DNA of 64,000 nucleotides from Micromonospora echinaurantiaca (GCF_900090235.1 NZ_LT607750.1:5261001-5325000); one strand, 5' to 3'; numbered from the stretch's first letter, positions 16,672 to 25,472 are shown. Program-made: numbers and translations. The notes: generated from the letters alone by a model not told the origin.

Positions 16672-17541
16672 GTGTCCCCCTTCGCCACCCGCCACCGCAC
16701 CGTCGCCCTCGCCGGCCAGCAGGTCTTCTACCGCGAGGCCGGCGACCCGTCGCGGCCCACCCTGGTGCTGCTGCACGGCTTCCCCACCAGCTCGCACATG
16801 TTCCGGAACCTGATCCCCGCGCTGGCCGACGAGTACCACCTCATCGCGCCGGACCACATCGGATTCGGGCGGTCCTCGACGCCGCCCGTGGACCGGTTCG
16901 AGTACAGCTTCGAACGGCTCACCGAAATCACCGTGGCCCTGCTGGACACCCTGGGCATCGAACGCTTCGCCCTCTACCTGCACGACTACGGCGCGCCGAT
17001 CGGGCTGCGCATCGCCAGCCGGAACCCGGACCGGGTCACCGGGCTGGTCGTGCAGAGCGGGAACGCCTACACCGACGGGTTCACGCCCTTCTGGGAGGTG
17101 CTCTTCGCGCACGCGAAGGACCGGGCGACCCACGAACCGGCGGTCCGCGAACTGCTGACCGCGGAGGCCACCCGCTGGCAGTACACCCACGGCGTGCCGG
17201 CCGACCGGCTGGACCGGATCGCCCCGGAGACCTGGACGCTCGACCAGGCCGGCCTGGACCGGCCGGGCAACAAGGAGATCCAGCTCCAGCTCTTCTGGGA
17301 CTACCAGTTCAACCTGGACGCCTACCCCGACTTCCAGCGCTACTTCCGCCAGCACCAGCCGCCCACGCTGGTCACCTGGGGCCGCAACGACGAGATCTTC
17401 GGCGCCGCCGGGGCCGAGGCGTACGCCCGGGACCTGCCCGACGCCGCGATCCACCTGCTCGACACGGGCCACTTCGCGCTGGAGACGCACGGCGACGAGA
17501 TCGCCGACCTGATCCGCGGCTTCCTGCGCCGGAACCGGTAG
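16672..17541 (+). CDS. Alpha/beta hydrolase with Asp nucleophile (haloalkane dehalogenase/epoxide hydrolase-like)
   Basis: 289 residues; GTG start with GAGGAG upstream. Oxyanion motif LLHGFPTSSHMFRN at 34-47, nucleophile elbow with Asp105 in LYLHDYGAPIG rather than Ser, and His267 in LDTGHFALETH. An aspartate nucleophile is the hallmark of haloalkane or haloacetate dehalogenases and epoxide hydrolases, which form an ester with the substrate and hydrolyse it with water. The cap domain (about 135-215) is rich in Trp and Asp, but I cannot decide between halide and epoxide chemistry. It forms an operon with the HPP protein 4 bp downstream, controlled by the divergent TetR regulator. Confidence 0.85.
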   Translation: MSPFATRHRTVALAGQQVFYREAGDPSRPTLVLLHGFPTSSHMFRNLIPALADEYHLIAPDHIGFGRSSTPPVDRFEYSFERLTEITVALLDTLGIERFALYLHDYGAPIGLRIASRNPDRVTGLVVQSGNAYTDGFTPFWEVLFAHAKDRATHEPAVRELLTAEATRWQYTHGVPADRLDRIAPETWTLDQAGLDRPGNKEIQLQLFWDYQFNLDAYPDFQRYFRQHQPPTLVTWGRNDEIFGAAGAEAYARDLPDAAIHLLDTGHFALETHGDEIADLIRGFLRRNR

Positions 17542-17545
17542 CCGG

Positions 17546-18046
17546 ATGTCCGCCACCACCCTGCGCCCGCCGGCCACCGGCCGGCGGGCGGCCTGGGCCA
17601 CCGCGCTGACCGCGGGCGCCATGCTGCTCGGCGCGACGGCCCTGCTGGGCGCCGTCGAGGCGGTGACCGGGCGGGACGTCTTCGCGCTGCCCTTCGTCGC
17701 CTCGGCGGCGGTGCTCGCCCTGGCGCCCGGCGCGCCGCTGGCCCGACCGGCGGCGGTGCTGCTCAGCTATCCGCCGTGCGCCCTCGTCGCGGTGGCGGTC
17801 ACCGCTGTCGTCGGCCCGTCGGTCTGGACGGCCAGCGCGGCGGCGGGGGCGTCGGTCGTCACGATGCTGCTGCTGAGGGCGCCGCACGCACCGGCCGCGG
17901 TCTGCGCCGCCTTCATCGGCCTCACCGATCCGGGCATCGCCTATCCGCTGCACACCGTGCTGCCGGCGGTGCTGGTCGTGCTCGGCGCGGCCCTGCTCGC
18001 CGGGCGGCTGCTGCCCCGTTACGGCTACCCGCCGTCGCGGCACTGA
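17546..18046 (+). CDS. HPP family integral membrane protein
   Basis: 166 residues with four or five membrane helices. Landmarks FALPFVASAAVLALAPGAPLARP and a later LRAPHAPAAVCAAFIG follow the HPP family layout, although the name-giving His-Pro-Pro is altered to HAP. Some HPP proteins of cyanobacteria and plastids carry nitrite; the function in actinobacteria is unproven. The start is 4 bp after the hydrolase stop, so the two are co-transcribed, which suggests handling of a substrate or product anion, for example an expelled halide. That last point is inference. Confidence 0.75.
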   Translation: MSATTLRPPATGRRAAWATALTAGAMLLGATALLGAVEAVTGRDVFALPFVASAAVLALAPGAPLARPAAVLLSYPPCALVAVAVTAVVGPSVWTASAAAGASVVTMLLLRAPHAPAAVCAAFIGLTDPGIAYPLHTVLPAVLVVLGAALLAGRLLPRYGYPPSRH

Positions 18047-18060
18047 CGCGCCGGCTCCGG

Positions 18061-18094
18061 CCGGGCCCGCCGGGCGCCGCCCCGGTGGGCCCGG
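18061..18094. terminator. Bidirectional terminator hairpin
   Basis: 14-nt arms CCGGGCCCGCCGGG and complement (one mismatch) around a 6-nt loop. It sits between the convergent HPP and monooxygenase genes and touches the latter's stop codon. Confidence 0.65.
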
Positions 18095-18379
18095 TCAGGG
18101 GGCCTCGACTGCCGAGATCCGGTACTTGTGCACCTCGGCGCCGCGGATCGCCGCCACCTGCGCCTCGGGTGGGCCGGAGCCGCGGAAGGCGAGCAGCCGC
18201 TCGTCGGACTCCCAGCGCTCGTAGACGTTGATCCGCCCCGGCTCGACCGGGTCGCCGCTGATCGCGAAGTCGACACAGCCCGGCGCGGAGCGCGCCTGCT
18301 GGATCGTCTCGACGCAGGACGCCAGGTAGGCGCCCCGCTCGGCCGGGTCGACGTAGAGGCTGCCGGCGACGATGAGCAC
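18095..18379 (-). CDS. ABM-fold monooxygenase (putative quinol monooxygenase)
   Basis: 94 residues from GTG 18377-18379, preceded by GGGAGG. Small ferredoxin-like antibiotic biosynthesis monooxygenase fold: LIVAGSLYVDPAERGAYLAS at the N-terminus, GCVDFAISGDP in the middle and INVYERWESDERLLAF before the last strand. Relatives such as YgiN oxidise quinols without cofactor, while others only act as heme or quinone binders. The member here is not linked to a biosynthetic cluster and is monocistronic. Confidence 0.85.
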   Translation of the reverse strand: MLIVAGSLYVDPAERGAYLASCVETIQQARSAPGCVDFAISGDPVEPGRINVYERWESDERLLAFRGSGPPEAQVAAIRGAEVHKYRISAVEAP

Positions 18380-18495
18380 AGTGGACCTCCCGGGTCGGTG
18401 GGCGACGACCTTGTGATACTCCCCCGGTGTGACGCTTCCGCGCGGCCGCCGCACCCGAACGGGTGACGCCGCCGTCGGCGTGCACGAGGAGCAGG

Positions 18496-19242
18496 TCAGG
18501 CGCCCGGGATGTTGGCCGGCGGGTCGTCCCGCACCAGCTCGGCGGCCGGCTGCTGCACCGACACCGGCAGGCCGAAGTCGGCGTACGTCAGGTCGAGCGA
18601 CGCCGCCCGCCCCGGCTCGGCGGCCAACTCGATCCGGTAGCGGACCAGCCGGCCCCGCTCGTCCAGGGTGGCGGTGAACGGCACCGCCCCGGCCCGGTCG
18701 CCGAGCACGGCGCCGACCCCCTCGCCGAGCACGTCGGCGCTGTCGCGCAGGTCGAGGGTGCCGGCGTACTCGCGGTCGCCGGTCTGCCGCACCCCGCTCG
18801 GGGCGCGCAACGTGCTGGCCAGCCGGGTGTTGTCCAGGCCCCGGCCGCCGTCGACCGGCACGTGCCACCAGGTGCGGCCGTCCCACTCCGGCACCCGCCG
18901 GTCCGGGGCGCTCACCCGCACGTAGGCGTCCGTCCCGGTGACCAGCCGCTCCACCTTCACCTCGCCGGCGGGCACCTTCAGCGAGGTGGTCTCCAGGCCC
19001 CGCCGGGCGCGCGGGTCCCAGACCAGCACGGTGCCGTCCCCCTCCGCGCCGGAGCCGACGGTCAACCGGTAGGACTCCCGGTCGATCGCCGCGGCGGCGT
19101 CGACCAGCACGGCGGCCGGATCGGCGCCCGCCGCCGGCCGGTCGGCGGACGGCGACTCGGACCGGCCGAAGGCGGCCCAGCCGCCGACGACCGCGGTGGC
19201 GGCGAGGACGGCGCCGACGGCGACCAGCTTGCGACGGTTCAC
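18496..19242 (-). CDS. Membrane-anchored exported protein, LppX/LprG-like fold suspected
   Basis: 248 residues from GTG 19240-19242 with GAGGAG 7 nt upstream. A short basic start (MNRRK) and one N-terminal hydrophobic segment (about 5-22) are followed by a Ser/Ala-rich linker and an all-beta/alpha outer domain with AAIDRESYRLTV, LVTGTDAYVRV, WWHVPVDGGRGLDN and LDLTYADFGLPVSV near the C-terminus. The order of strands and the final 'DFG' block resemble the LppX/LprAFG lipid-carrier fold, but no lipobox Cys is seen, so it stays anchored by its signal segment. The function could be lipid or glycolipid trafficking; moderate confidence only. Confidence 0.65.
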   Translation of the reverse strand: MNRRKLVAVGAVLAATAVVGGWAAFGRSESPSADRPAAGADPAAVLVDAAAAIDRESYRLTVGSGAEGDGTVLVWDPRARRGLETTSLKVPAGEVKVERLVTGTDAYVRVSAPDRRVPEWDGRTWWHVPVDGGRGLDNTRLASTLRAPSGVRQTGDREYAGTLDLRDSADVLGEGVGAVLGDRAGAVPFTATLDERGRLVRYRIELAAEPGRAASLDLTYADFGLPVSVQQPAAELVRDDPPANIPGA

Positions 19243-19341
19243 GGCGGCGCTCCTCGGGGAGTGTGCAAGCCCGCCGGTGGACACCGATCGACGCTCACGA
19301 CAGTGCGGCCCGGCCAGCGTAGCCGGACCGCACCGCCGCGC

Positions 19342-20100
19342 TCACGCCCGGCTGATCGCGTTGGCGTGGATCGCCTCGCTCAGGTACGCCGTCAGTCCCG
19401 GCGCGATGGCCTCGTAGTGCGCGGTGAACCGCTCGTCGGCCAGGTACATGTCGGCCAACCCGGTGTGGATCTCGTACGAGCACTCGTAGAACGACCGGCT
19501 GATGAGCTGCCGGTGCTCCTCGGCCAGCTCCATCGCCTCCGGGCTGTCGGCCGGCGCGCCGGAGGACATCAGCGCCACGATCCGGCGGCCCCAGTCCTCG
19601 TTCTCCGCCTTGATCCGCAGCCAGTCCTCCTTCGTGTAGCGGGACACCCGCCGGTTCGACTCCCGGTACGCCTCGCTGCCGCCCCACCGCCGCTCCGCCT
19701 CCTCGGCGTGCGCGTCCGGGTCGACGTCGCCGAAGACCTCGAACCGCTCCTCAGGGGTCAGTTGGATGTTCATCTTGCTCGCCTCCATCGCGAACTCGAT
19801 CGCCGTGACCATCTCCTGCAACCGCTTGATCCGTACGGTCAGCAGCTCGTGCTGGCGGCGCAGGTGCGCCGTCGGGCCACTCGCCGGGTCGCCGAGGATC
19901 GCGGCGATCTCCTCCAACGGGAACCCCAGCTCCCGGTAGTAGCGGATGTGCTGCAACCGCTCCAGGTCCGCGTCGTCGTAGCGGCGGTAACCGGTGCCGC
20001 TGCGACCACTGGACGAGAGCAGGCCGATCTCGTCGTAGTGGTGCAGCGTCCGCACGGTCACCCCGGCCAGCCTGGCCACCTGTCCCACCGTGTACGCCAT
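19342..20100 (-). CDS. tipA: MerR family regulator with TipAS domain (TipA-like)
   Basis: 252 residues. Winged-helix HTH at 1-70 (YTVGQVARLAGVTVRTLHHY), a coiled-coil dimer helix around 75-110, then a TipAS-type effector domain (about 115-250) with EVFGDVDPDAHAEEAERRWGGSEAY and YKTYT-like TAHYEAIAPGLTAYLSEAI. In Streptomyces TipA this domain covalently captures thiopeptides such as thiostrepton and activates transcription; a free TipAS form arises from an internal start. The Met at MEASKMNIQL could supply such a start here. It is a single gene with its own MerR-type promoter, probably autoactivated. Confidence 0.92.
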   Translation of the reverse strand: MAYTVGQVARLAGVTVRTLHHYDEIGLLSSSGRSGTGYRRYDDADLERLQHIRYYRELGFPLEEIAAILGDPASGPTAHLRRQHELLTVRIKRLQEMVTAIEFAMEASKMNIQLTPEERFEVFGDVDPDAHAEEAERRWGGSEAYRESNRRVSRYTKEDWLRIKAENEDWGRRIVALMSSGAPADSPEAMELAEEHRQLISRSFYECSYEIHTGLADMYLADERFTAHYEAIAPGLTAYLSEAIHANAISRA

Positions 20101-20123
20101 GGTTTCCCTCCCTTCCGGAAACC

Positions 20124-20154
20124 AGGCTCCAGCCTGCCGTTACGTGAGGGTCAA
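20124..20154 (-). promoter_or_regulatory. Candidate MerR-type promoter of tipA
   Basis: TTGACC at 20154-20149 as -35, followed by CCTCACG and a partly matching CGGCAGG dyad in the spacer. The Streptomyces tipA promoter, as I recall, carries a similar CCTCACG dyad between a -35 and a distant -10. A 19-bp spacer would put the -10 at 20129-20124 (GAGCCT), which is weak. Confidence 0.45.
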
Positions 20155-20232
20155 GTCTGATTCTGCGACGCCGGTCACCCCGACCGCCGTGGCTTGCCCG
20201 AGCGCGCCCCGGCGCGGTGCCCGGCCGGGCGC

Positions 20233-22497
20233 TCAGGGTCGGGTGAGCGCGGTGTGCAGCTGGGCCAGCCCGGCGGGGCGGCCGTAGCGGTAGCCCTGCC
20301 CGTGCACGCAGCCGATCGCCGCCACCGCGGCGTGCTGCCGCTCGGTCTCCACCCCCTCGGCGACCACCGACAGCTCGAACGCCCCGGCGAGCCGGGTCAC
20401 CATCTCCACCGTCGCGTACGCCCGGGCGTCGGTGTCGAGCCGCGCCACGAAGGACCGGTCGATCTTCAGTTCAGTGGCCGGGATCCGGTGCAGGTAGCTC
20501 AGCGCCGAGTAGCCGGTGCCGAAGTCGTCGATGGAGATCCGGATGCCCAGCTCGCGCAGCTGGCGCAGCCGGTCCAGCACGGCCTCGCTGCCGTCGATCA
20601 GCGCCGACTCGGTCAGCTCCAGGGTGAGCGCCCGGGGCGCCAGGCCAGCGCTGGCGGTGGCCGCGGTCACCGTGGCGATCAGGTCCGGCCGGCGCAGGTG
20701 CGCGGCGGCGATGTTCACCGCCACGGTCGCCTCGGTCCGCCGGTCCCGCCAGGTCGCCGCCGCCCGGCACGCCTCGTGGATCACCCATCGGTCGATCGGC
20801 ACGATCAGACCGGTCTCCTCGGCCAGCGGCAGGAACCGGGCCGGGCTGAGCAGCCCGAGCCGGGGATGCCGCCAGCGCACCAGCGCCTCGGCGCTGCGTA
20901 CCGCCCCGGTGGCCAGGTCGACGATCGGCTGGAACTCCAGGTGCAGCTGGCCCTCGTCGACCGCGCGGCGCAGGTCGGCGATCAGCTCCGCCCGGGTCAC
21001 CGCCGACTCCCGGAGGGCCGGCGTACAGGTCCGGTACGCGGACTTGCCGGCGGCCTTGGCCGCGTACATGGCGATGTCGGCGTCACGCAGCAGGTCGGTG
21101 TGCGAGGCGTGCTGCGGGCCGTACTCGGCGATGCCGATGCTGGCCGACGGGTGCAGCCCCAGGTCGCCGTCGTCGTCGACCGGCTCCAGCGCGGCCAGCA
21201 GCCGCTCGGCGAGCCGCTCCGGCGACACCGGCCCGTCGCCGTCGACCAGCACAGCGAACTCGTCGCCGCCGAGCCGGGCGATGGTGCCGTCGCCGTCGAC
21301 CGCCGTCCGCATCCGGTCGGCGACCCCGGTCAGCAGGCTGTCCCCGGTGGCGTGCCCGAACCGGTCGTTGACCTGCTTGAACCCGTCGAGGTCGAGCAGC
21401 AGCACGGCCACCGGCCGGCGGTCGCGCAGGGCGGCGCGCAGCTTCCGGTTGAACATCAGCCGGTTCGGCAGGCCGGTGAGCTGGTCGGCGTACGCCAGCC
21501 GGCGCAACCGGACCACCAGCCGCAGGTTCTCGTTGGCGGCCAGCCCCTGCCGCAGCGCCAGCGCGGCGAGCAGCGCCATCATGCCGAAGAAGACCAGGTG
21601 CGGGGTCTGCCCGGTCGGCTGGCGGGCCAGCACCACGGCCACGATGGCTCCACCCACCGGCAGGTACGGCAGCGCCACCCGCCACCACGGTGGCAGCGGC
21701 GATTCGGCCTCGTCCCCGTGGTCACACTCCGGCGGCGGCGGGTACCGGGTGGCCAGGCCGACCAGCAGGTAGCTCAACGGCCAGCAGAGGTCGATCGGGT
21801 GGCCGGAGAAGTAGTCGCCGCGTACGGCGAGCGAGACGTAGCCGGTGTCCGCCACCGCCCGCAGGGTGAGGCTGGCGCCGATCACGGTCATCGGCCGCCA
21901 CGCCGGCCGGGCCACCGCGACCAGGATGGTCAGCTGCATCAGGTCGAGCATCGGGAAGAGCAGCCCGAGCGTACGCACCGGATCGGCCAGGTCGGCGGCG
22001 GCGACGTCGCGGACGACCACCACCCAGCCGATCGGCACCAGGGCGAGCCCGACGATCACCCCGTCCAGCACGGTCCGGGCCCGCCCGACGGCGGTGCGCG
22101 GGGCGGCGAGCGAGCAGAGCAGCGCGCCGGTGCCGGTGAGGATGCCCGCGATGAAGATCGCGCCGACCAGCGGCGTGTGCGGCAGGTCGCCGCCGAGCAG
22201 CCGGTCGACCGTCCACACCGCCCGGCCGAGCGCCGCCAGCGCCATGGTGGCGGCCAACAGCAGCCAGAACCGGCGCAGCGTCGTGGGATGCCGGCGGGCC
22301 GCCCCGAGACAGGCCAGCGCCGCCCAGCCGGCGACCAGCAGCGCGCCGACGTCGCTGACCAGGGCCGCGGCGGGCAACTCGGCGACCAGCCAGAGCGCCT
22401 CGCCGACCAGCACCGCGCCCGTGCTGAGCAGGCCGATCCGAGCGGTACGTGCCGACATCGGGCCGGCCGGGCGTCCCCACAGCGTCGGCGGTGCCAC
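20233..22497 (-). CDS. Membrane-bound GGDEF-EAL protein (c-di-GMP metabolism)
   Basis: 754 residues from GTG 22495-22497; an ATG at 22458 is an equally good start. About nine hydrophobic helices fill residues 15-300. The GGDEF domain has LTGLPNRLMFNRKL near 338 and an intact LGGDEFAVL near 406. The EAL domain has AEALVRW near 534, LTLELTES, IDDFGTGYSALSYL and VVAEGVET, all catalytic residues present. Both cyclase and phosphodiesterase activity are therefore possible, and the net direction cannot be told. Such proteins tune c-di-GMP, which blocks sporulation through BldD in actinomycetes. The membrane part probably senses something in the envelope. Monocistronic. Confidence 0.92.
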   Translation of the reverse strand: MAPPTLWGRPAGPMSARTARIGLLSTGAVLVGEALWLVAELPAAALVSDVGALLVAGWAALACLGAARRHPTTLRRFWLLLAATMALAALGRAVWTVDRLLGGDLPHTPLVGAIFIAGILTGTGALLCSLAAPRTAVGRARTVLDGVIVGLALVPIGWVVVVRDVAAADLADPVRTLGLLFPMLDLMQLTILVAVARPAWRPMTVIGASLTLRAVADTGYVSLAVRGDYFSGHPIDLCWPLSYLLVGLATRYPPPPECDHGDEAESPLPPWWRVALPYLPVGGAIVAVVLARQPTGQTPHLVFFGMMALLAALALRQGLAANENLRLVVRLRRLAYADQLTGLPNRLMFNRKLRAALRDRRPVAVLLLDLDGFKQVNDRFGHATGDSLLTGVADRMRTAVDGDGTIARLGGDEFAVLVDGDGPVSPERLAERLLAALEPVDDDGDLGLHPSASIGIAEYGPQHASHTDLLRDADIAMYAAKAAGKSAYRTCTPALRESAVTRAELIADLRRAVDEGQLHLEFQPIVDLATGAVRSAEALVRWRHPRLGLLSPARFLPLAEETGLIVPIDRWVIHEACRAAATWRDRRTEATVAVNIAAAHLRRPDLIATVTAATASAGLAPRALTLELTESALIDGSEAVLDRLRQLRELGIRISIDDFGTGYSALSYLHRIPATELKIDRSFVARLDTDARAYATVEMVTRLAGAFELSVVAEGVETERQHAAVAAIGCVHGQGYRYGRPAGLAQLHTALTRP

Positions 22498-22964
22498 ATC
22501 GGCCGGCGGGCCAGAGTCTGCGGGGTGGACCGCGGCGGCCGGCGCGGGGACGCCCCCGGCGGCCTGCTCGACGTGCTGTCGCGATCCGATCGCTCCGGCT
22601 CTCTCTCGTGCGCACCCTCGACGGCGAGGACCGGCCCGGCAAACCCGGAAAGCGTAGCGACGCGCTCAGCCGCCCCGCCAGAGCCGGACGGTCACCGGCA
22701 CGCGTCGCGCGGCTCTGCCCGGAATCGGCGCGAACGTGCTCGCCCAGCGTCTCAGCGAGTTGGAGGTTTCGGCGTCCCGCACAAGCGCCGGCTCCCGCTA
22801 CCCGCCAGCGCGACGGTCGGTGAACTCGCCAGTTGGGGGTACCCACAAACGGCACGCTTTGGCGCCAGGACACTGCAAGGCCCTCCTGAAACGCCAGGTC
22901 ATGGCATCGATCCCGGCGTGTTTAGCGGACAGCAGATTGATCATCAGCAGCTCGGCGGCCTACC
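22498..22964. other. 467-bp intergenic region between divergent genes
   Basis: Separates the GGDEF-EAL gene from the hydrolase at 22965. I looked for a c-di-GMP or other riboswitch on the leftward strand and found no recognisable core. A lower-GC segment at 22830-22960 is probably the promoter region of the hydrolase. Nothing else is supported. Confidence 0.4.
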
Positions 22965-23828
22965 GTGGTGGTCGTGCATGAGGTTCACACGGGGGACGGA
23001 CGGATCCTGGCAGTCGAGGAGTGGGGCGTTCCCGACGGAGCACCGGTGCTGTCGGTGTGCGGTAGTCCGATGAGCCGCCTGGCGCGGTATCCCGATCCGG
23101 CGCTTTTCGAGCGGCTCGGTGTACGGCTCGTCACCTACGACCGGCCGGGGTTCGGTCGCTCCACATCGAGACCGGGCCGTCGGGTCGTTGACGGTGCCGA
23201 CGACATCGCGGCTATCGTCGACGCGCTCGATCTGGACCGGCTTTCGGTCGTCGGGGTATCTGGTGGCGGGCCACACGCTCTGGCGTTCGCCGCCCGGTAC
23301 CCGGAGCGGGTCGTCCGGGTGGCGGTGCTGGCGAGCCTGGCGCCCCGCGACGCCGCCGGCCTCGAGTGGACGGCCGGCATGGCCGACGGCAATCGCCGCA
23401 GCGCGGCGGCAGCCTTACAGGGCCGCGCGGCCGTCGAGGCGCACCTCGCTGCTGTGGACCGGGCCGGGCCGGCGCTGTTGCCCGCCAACGACCAGGCCGT
23501 GCTCGCCAGGCCGGAGATCAACGCCATGGTCAGGGCGGCGTTCGCCGAGGCCGTCCGGCCGGGCCTCGACGGCTGGGTCGACGACGTGCATGCCCTCTTC
23601 GGTCTGCCGTGGGGTTTCGACCCGGCGACCGTGTCGCGACCGGTACGGGTGTGGCACGGCGCTCTCGACCAGGCCGTGCCCGCCGCGCACGGCCGGTGGC
23701 TCGCGGCGCGCATCCCCGGCGCCGAGCTCGAAGTCCAGCCGGACGCCGGTCACGCCGGTCACTTCGACGCGACACCGGCCGTCCTCGAGTGGCTGGTTGC
23801 GGCGCACGTCACCGCAAACGGACGCTGA
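22965..23828 (+). CDS. Alpha/beta hydrolase, serine type
   Basis: 287 residues; several GTG codons at 22965-22976 could start it. Fold landmarks: VLSVCGSPMSRLARYPD (oxyanion region, with CGSP in place of HGxP), YDRPGFGRSTSRPG, nucleophile elbow GVSGGGPHALAFAARYP with Ser near residue 100, and a late GHAGHFDATP supplying the His. This is the general esterase, lipase or lactonase group and the substrate cannot be read from the sequence. Single gene, ending just before the long hairpin at 23878. Confidence 0.8.
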   Translation: MVVVHEVHTGDGRILAVEEWGVPDGAPVLSVCGSPMSRLARYPDPALFERLGVRLVTYDRPGFGRSTSRPGRRVVDGADDIAAIVDALDLDRLSVVGVSGGGPHALAFAARYPERVVRVAVLASLAPRDAAGLEWTAGMADGNRRSAAAALQGRAAVEAHLAAVDRAGPALLPANDQAVLARPEINAMVRAAFAEAVRPGLDGWVDDVHALFGLPWGFDPATVSRPVRVWHGALDQAVPAAHGRWLAARIPGAELEVQPDAGHAGHFDATPAVLEWLVAAHVTANGR

Positions 23829-23877
23829 ATCCACCACCGCCCGCCGCCGGTCGTCGGCCGGGCCGGCCGCCACCGCT

Positions 23878-23940
23878 CGTTGATCATGAGGTTAGCGGCA
23901 GCGACGGAGATCGAGTCCGCCGCCAACCTCATGATCAACG
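23878..23940. repeat. Long hairpin (REP-like intergenic element or terminator)
   Basis: Left arm 23878-23899 and right arm 23919-23940 are 22 nt each with one mismatch; the outer 16 nt CGTTGATCATGAGGTT pair perfectly. The loop is 19 nt. It lies between convergent genes. The TTGATCATGAGG block is AT-rich compared with its surroundings, unlike the other hairpins in the window, which suggests a dispersed intergenic repeat rather than a simple terminator. I recall similar blocks in micromonospora intergenic DNA, but this is not verified here. Confidence 0.7.
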
Positions 23941-23957
23941 GGGGTGGGCGGGCGGGG

Positions 23958-25472
23958 TCAGGTCCAGGGTTCGTCGGGGTGGGTGGGGAGGGGGTCGGTG
24001 GGGGTGGGGGCGGGGGTGGGTGGGCCGCCGTGGGTCCAGGGAGTCTCCTCGACGGCGGGGAACGTGGCGGCCGGCAGGAAGGCCTCCGACAGGGTGGTGT
24101 AGCAGAGCCGCTCCCCCGCCTCCGGCACGCTGCCCGGCGCGGCGGTCAATCCGCGGCCCATCCCGCCGGAGAGTTCCAGCACCACCTCGGTCTTGCCGTC
24201 CGCGGCCGGCGTCACGAACACCACCCGGGCCTTCTGCGCCGGCCGGGCCGGCGAGTACAGCACCGCCCCGACCGGCACCAGCACCGGCTCGGTGGTGACC
24301 AGCTGGATCCGGGGGCGCAGCACCGGCCGCTTGCCGCTGTCGTCCACCCGCTTCGGGTCGGCCAGCGTCACCTCGCCGACGAACGCCTCACCGGCCAGCC
24401 GGTGCTCGGCCATCACCAGCGCGTCGTCGTAGGCGCGCTGCACCGCGTAGGAGGTCAGCGCCCGTTCCAGGCGGTGCAACCGGGCCGCCGCCGCCACCGC
24501 CCCGTCGCGCCGCGGCTGCGGCCCGCCGCCCGCGTCGAGGTGCTCCGTGTAGCCGGTGAACGCGTCCCGGTCGCCGGCCCACCGACCCTCGACCCGGGCG
24601 CCCGGCGGCAGCGCGCGCAGCAACCCCACGCCGCGCCACATCAGCTCCCAGGTGGGCGCGAGCTGGTCGCGCAGCAGCCGTTCCAGCTCCGCGTACGCCG
24701 CCGCGCGGGCCGCCGGGTCCGCCTCGGCGGCGGCGTAGCCGGCGATCGCCGGGGCGAGCAGCCGGTTGTCGAACTCGGGATCGGTGGCCGGCCCGGCCGG
24801 CGGGCAGCGCGTCGGGTCCTCGGCCAGCGCCGCCGCCTCGGCGCCGGTGAGCCCGGCCGGCGGGTCGATCCAGCCGAGCAGCGCCGGCAGGTGCAGGTCC
24901 TCCACCGCGCTCTGCCCGGTCGCCCAGTGCAGGGTCAGCGCGTCGGTCATCGCCACCAGCGCCGACGAGCCCGGATGCTCGGCCCGCTCGGCGAAGAACG
25001 TCGACCAGCGGCCCAGCAGCGGCACCGACGGGGGCACCGGATGCTCGCCGTCCGTCCGGCGGAACCGGGTGGAGCGGCCGAGCAGCCGCAGGAAGGTGAC
25101 CCCCGCCGGGTTCGGCACCAGCAGCTGCGGCGCGTCGACGTACCGGTGGCGGACGTCCCGGCCCCGGTCCACCGCGACCGCCTCGGTGGCTCCCCGGTGC
25201 CCGTCCAGGTACGGCAGCAGCACCGCCGCCAGCTCGGCGGCGAACGCGAAGCGCTGGTCGCGGTTGCGGGGCTGGGGCACGATCAGCAGCCGCGCCTCGT
25301 CCGGCGCCGCGCCGACCAGCATCGCCAGCGGGGCGTTCGCCTCGCCGGCCATCGCCAGCGGCACCAGCACCAGCGGCCGGGGCGACAGGTGCAGGTGCCG
25401 TACGGTGGCCACCGGCTGGGCCACCCCGGCGGCGAGCGCCTGCGCCTTCGCCAGCGCGCGCAGCGTACTCAT
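23958..25472 (-). CDS. Unknown protein, partner of Fe-S nuclease
   Basis: 504 residues; I cannot place it in a family. The N-terminal third alternates strand and helix (LVLVPLAMAGEANAPLAMLVG; LIVPQPRNRDQRFAFAAEL). A helical middle section contains SALVAMTDALTLHWATGQ and a long Ala/Glu-rich helix. The region 350-470 is beta-rich (EAFVGEVTLADPKRV, RPRIQLVTTEPVLVPVGAVLY, KARVVFV, TEVVLELSGGMGRG) and looks like a small barrel. The tail is Pro/Thr-rich. There is no Walker A, no helicase motif, no signal peptide and no membrane segment, so it is cytosolic. Its ATG overlaps the stop of the upstream nuclease by 4 nt (ATGA), implying translational coupling and a shared task. Confidence 0.7.
   Translation of the reverse strand: MSTLRALAKAQALAAGVAQPVATVRHLHLSPRPLVLVPLAMAGEANAPLAMLVGAAPDEARLLIVPQPRNRDQRFAFAAELAAVLLPYLDGHRGATEAVAVDRGRDVRHRYVDAPQLLVPNPAGVTFLRLLGRSTRFRRTDGEHPVPPSVPLLGRWSTFFAERAEHPGSSALVAMTDALTLHWATGQSAVEDLHLPALLGWIDPPAGLTGAEAAALAEDPTRCPPAGPATDPEFDNRLLAPAIAGYAAAEADPAARAAAYAELERLLRDQLAPTWELMWRGVGLLRALPPGARVEGRWAGDRDAFTGYTEHLDAGGGPQPRRDGAVAAAARLHRLERALTSYAVQRAYDDALVMAEHRLAGEAFVGEVTLADPKRVDDSGKRPVLRPRIQLVTTEPVLVPVGAVLYSPARPAQKARVVFVTPAADGKTEVVLELSGGMGRGLTAAPGSVPEAGERLCYTTLSEAFLPAATFPAVEETPWTHGGPPTPAPTPTDPLPTHPDEPWT

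Noticed and set aside
22498..22700. c-di-GMP riboswitch upstream of the GGDEF-EAL gene
   Set aside because: Conserved core elements of the GEMM class were not found on the minus strand.
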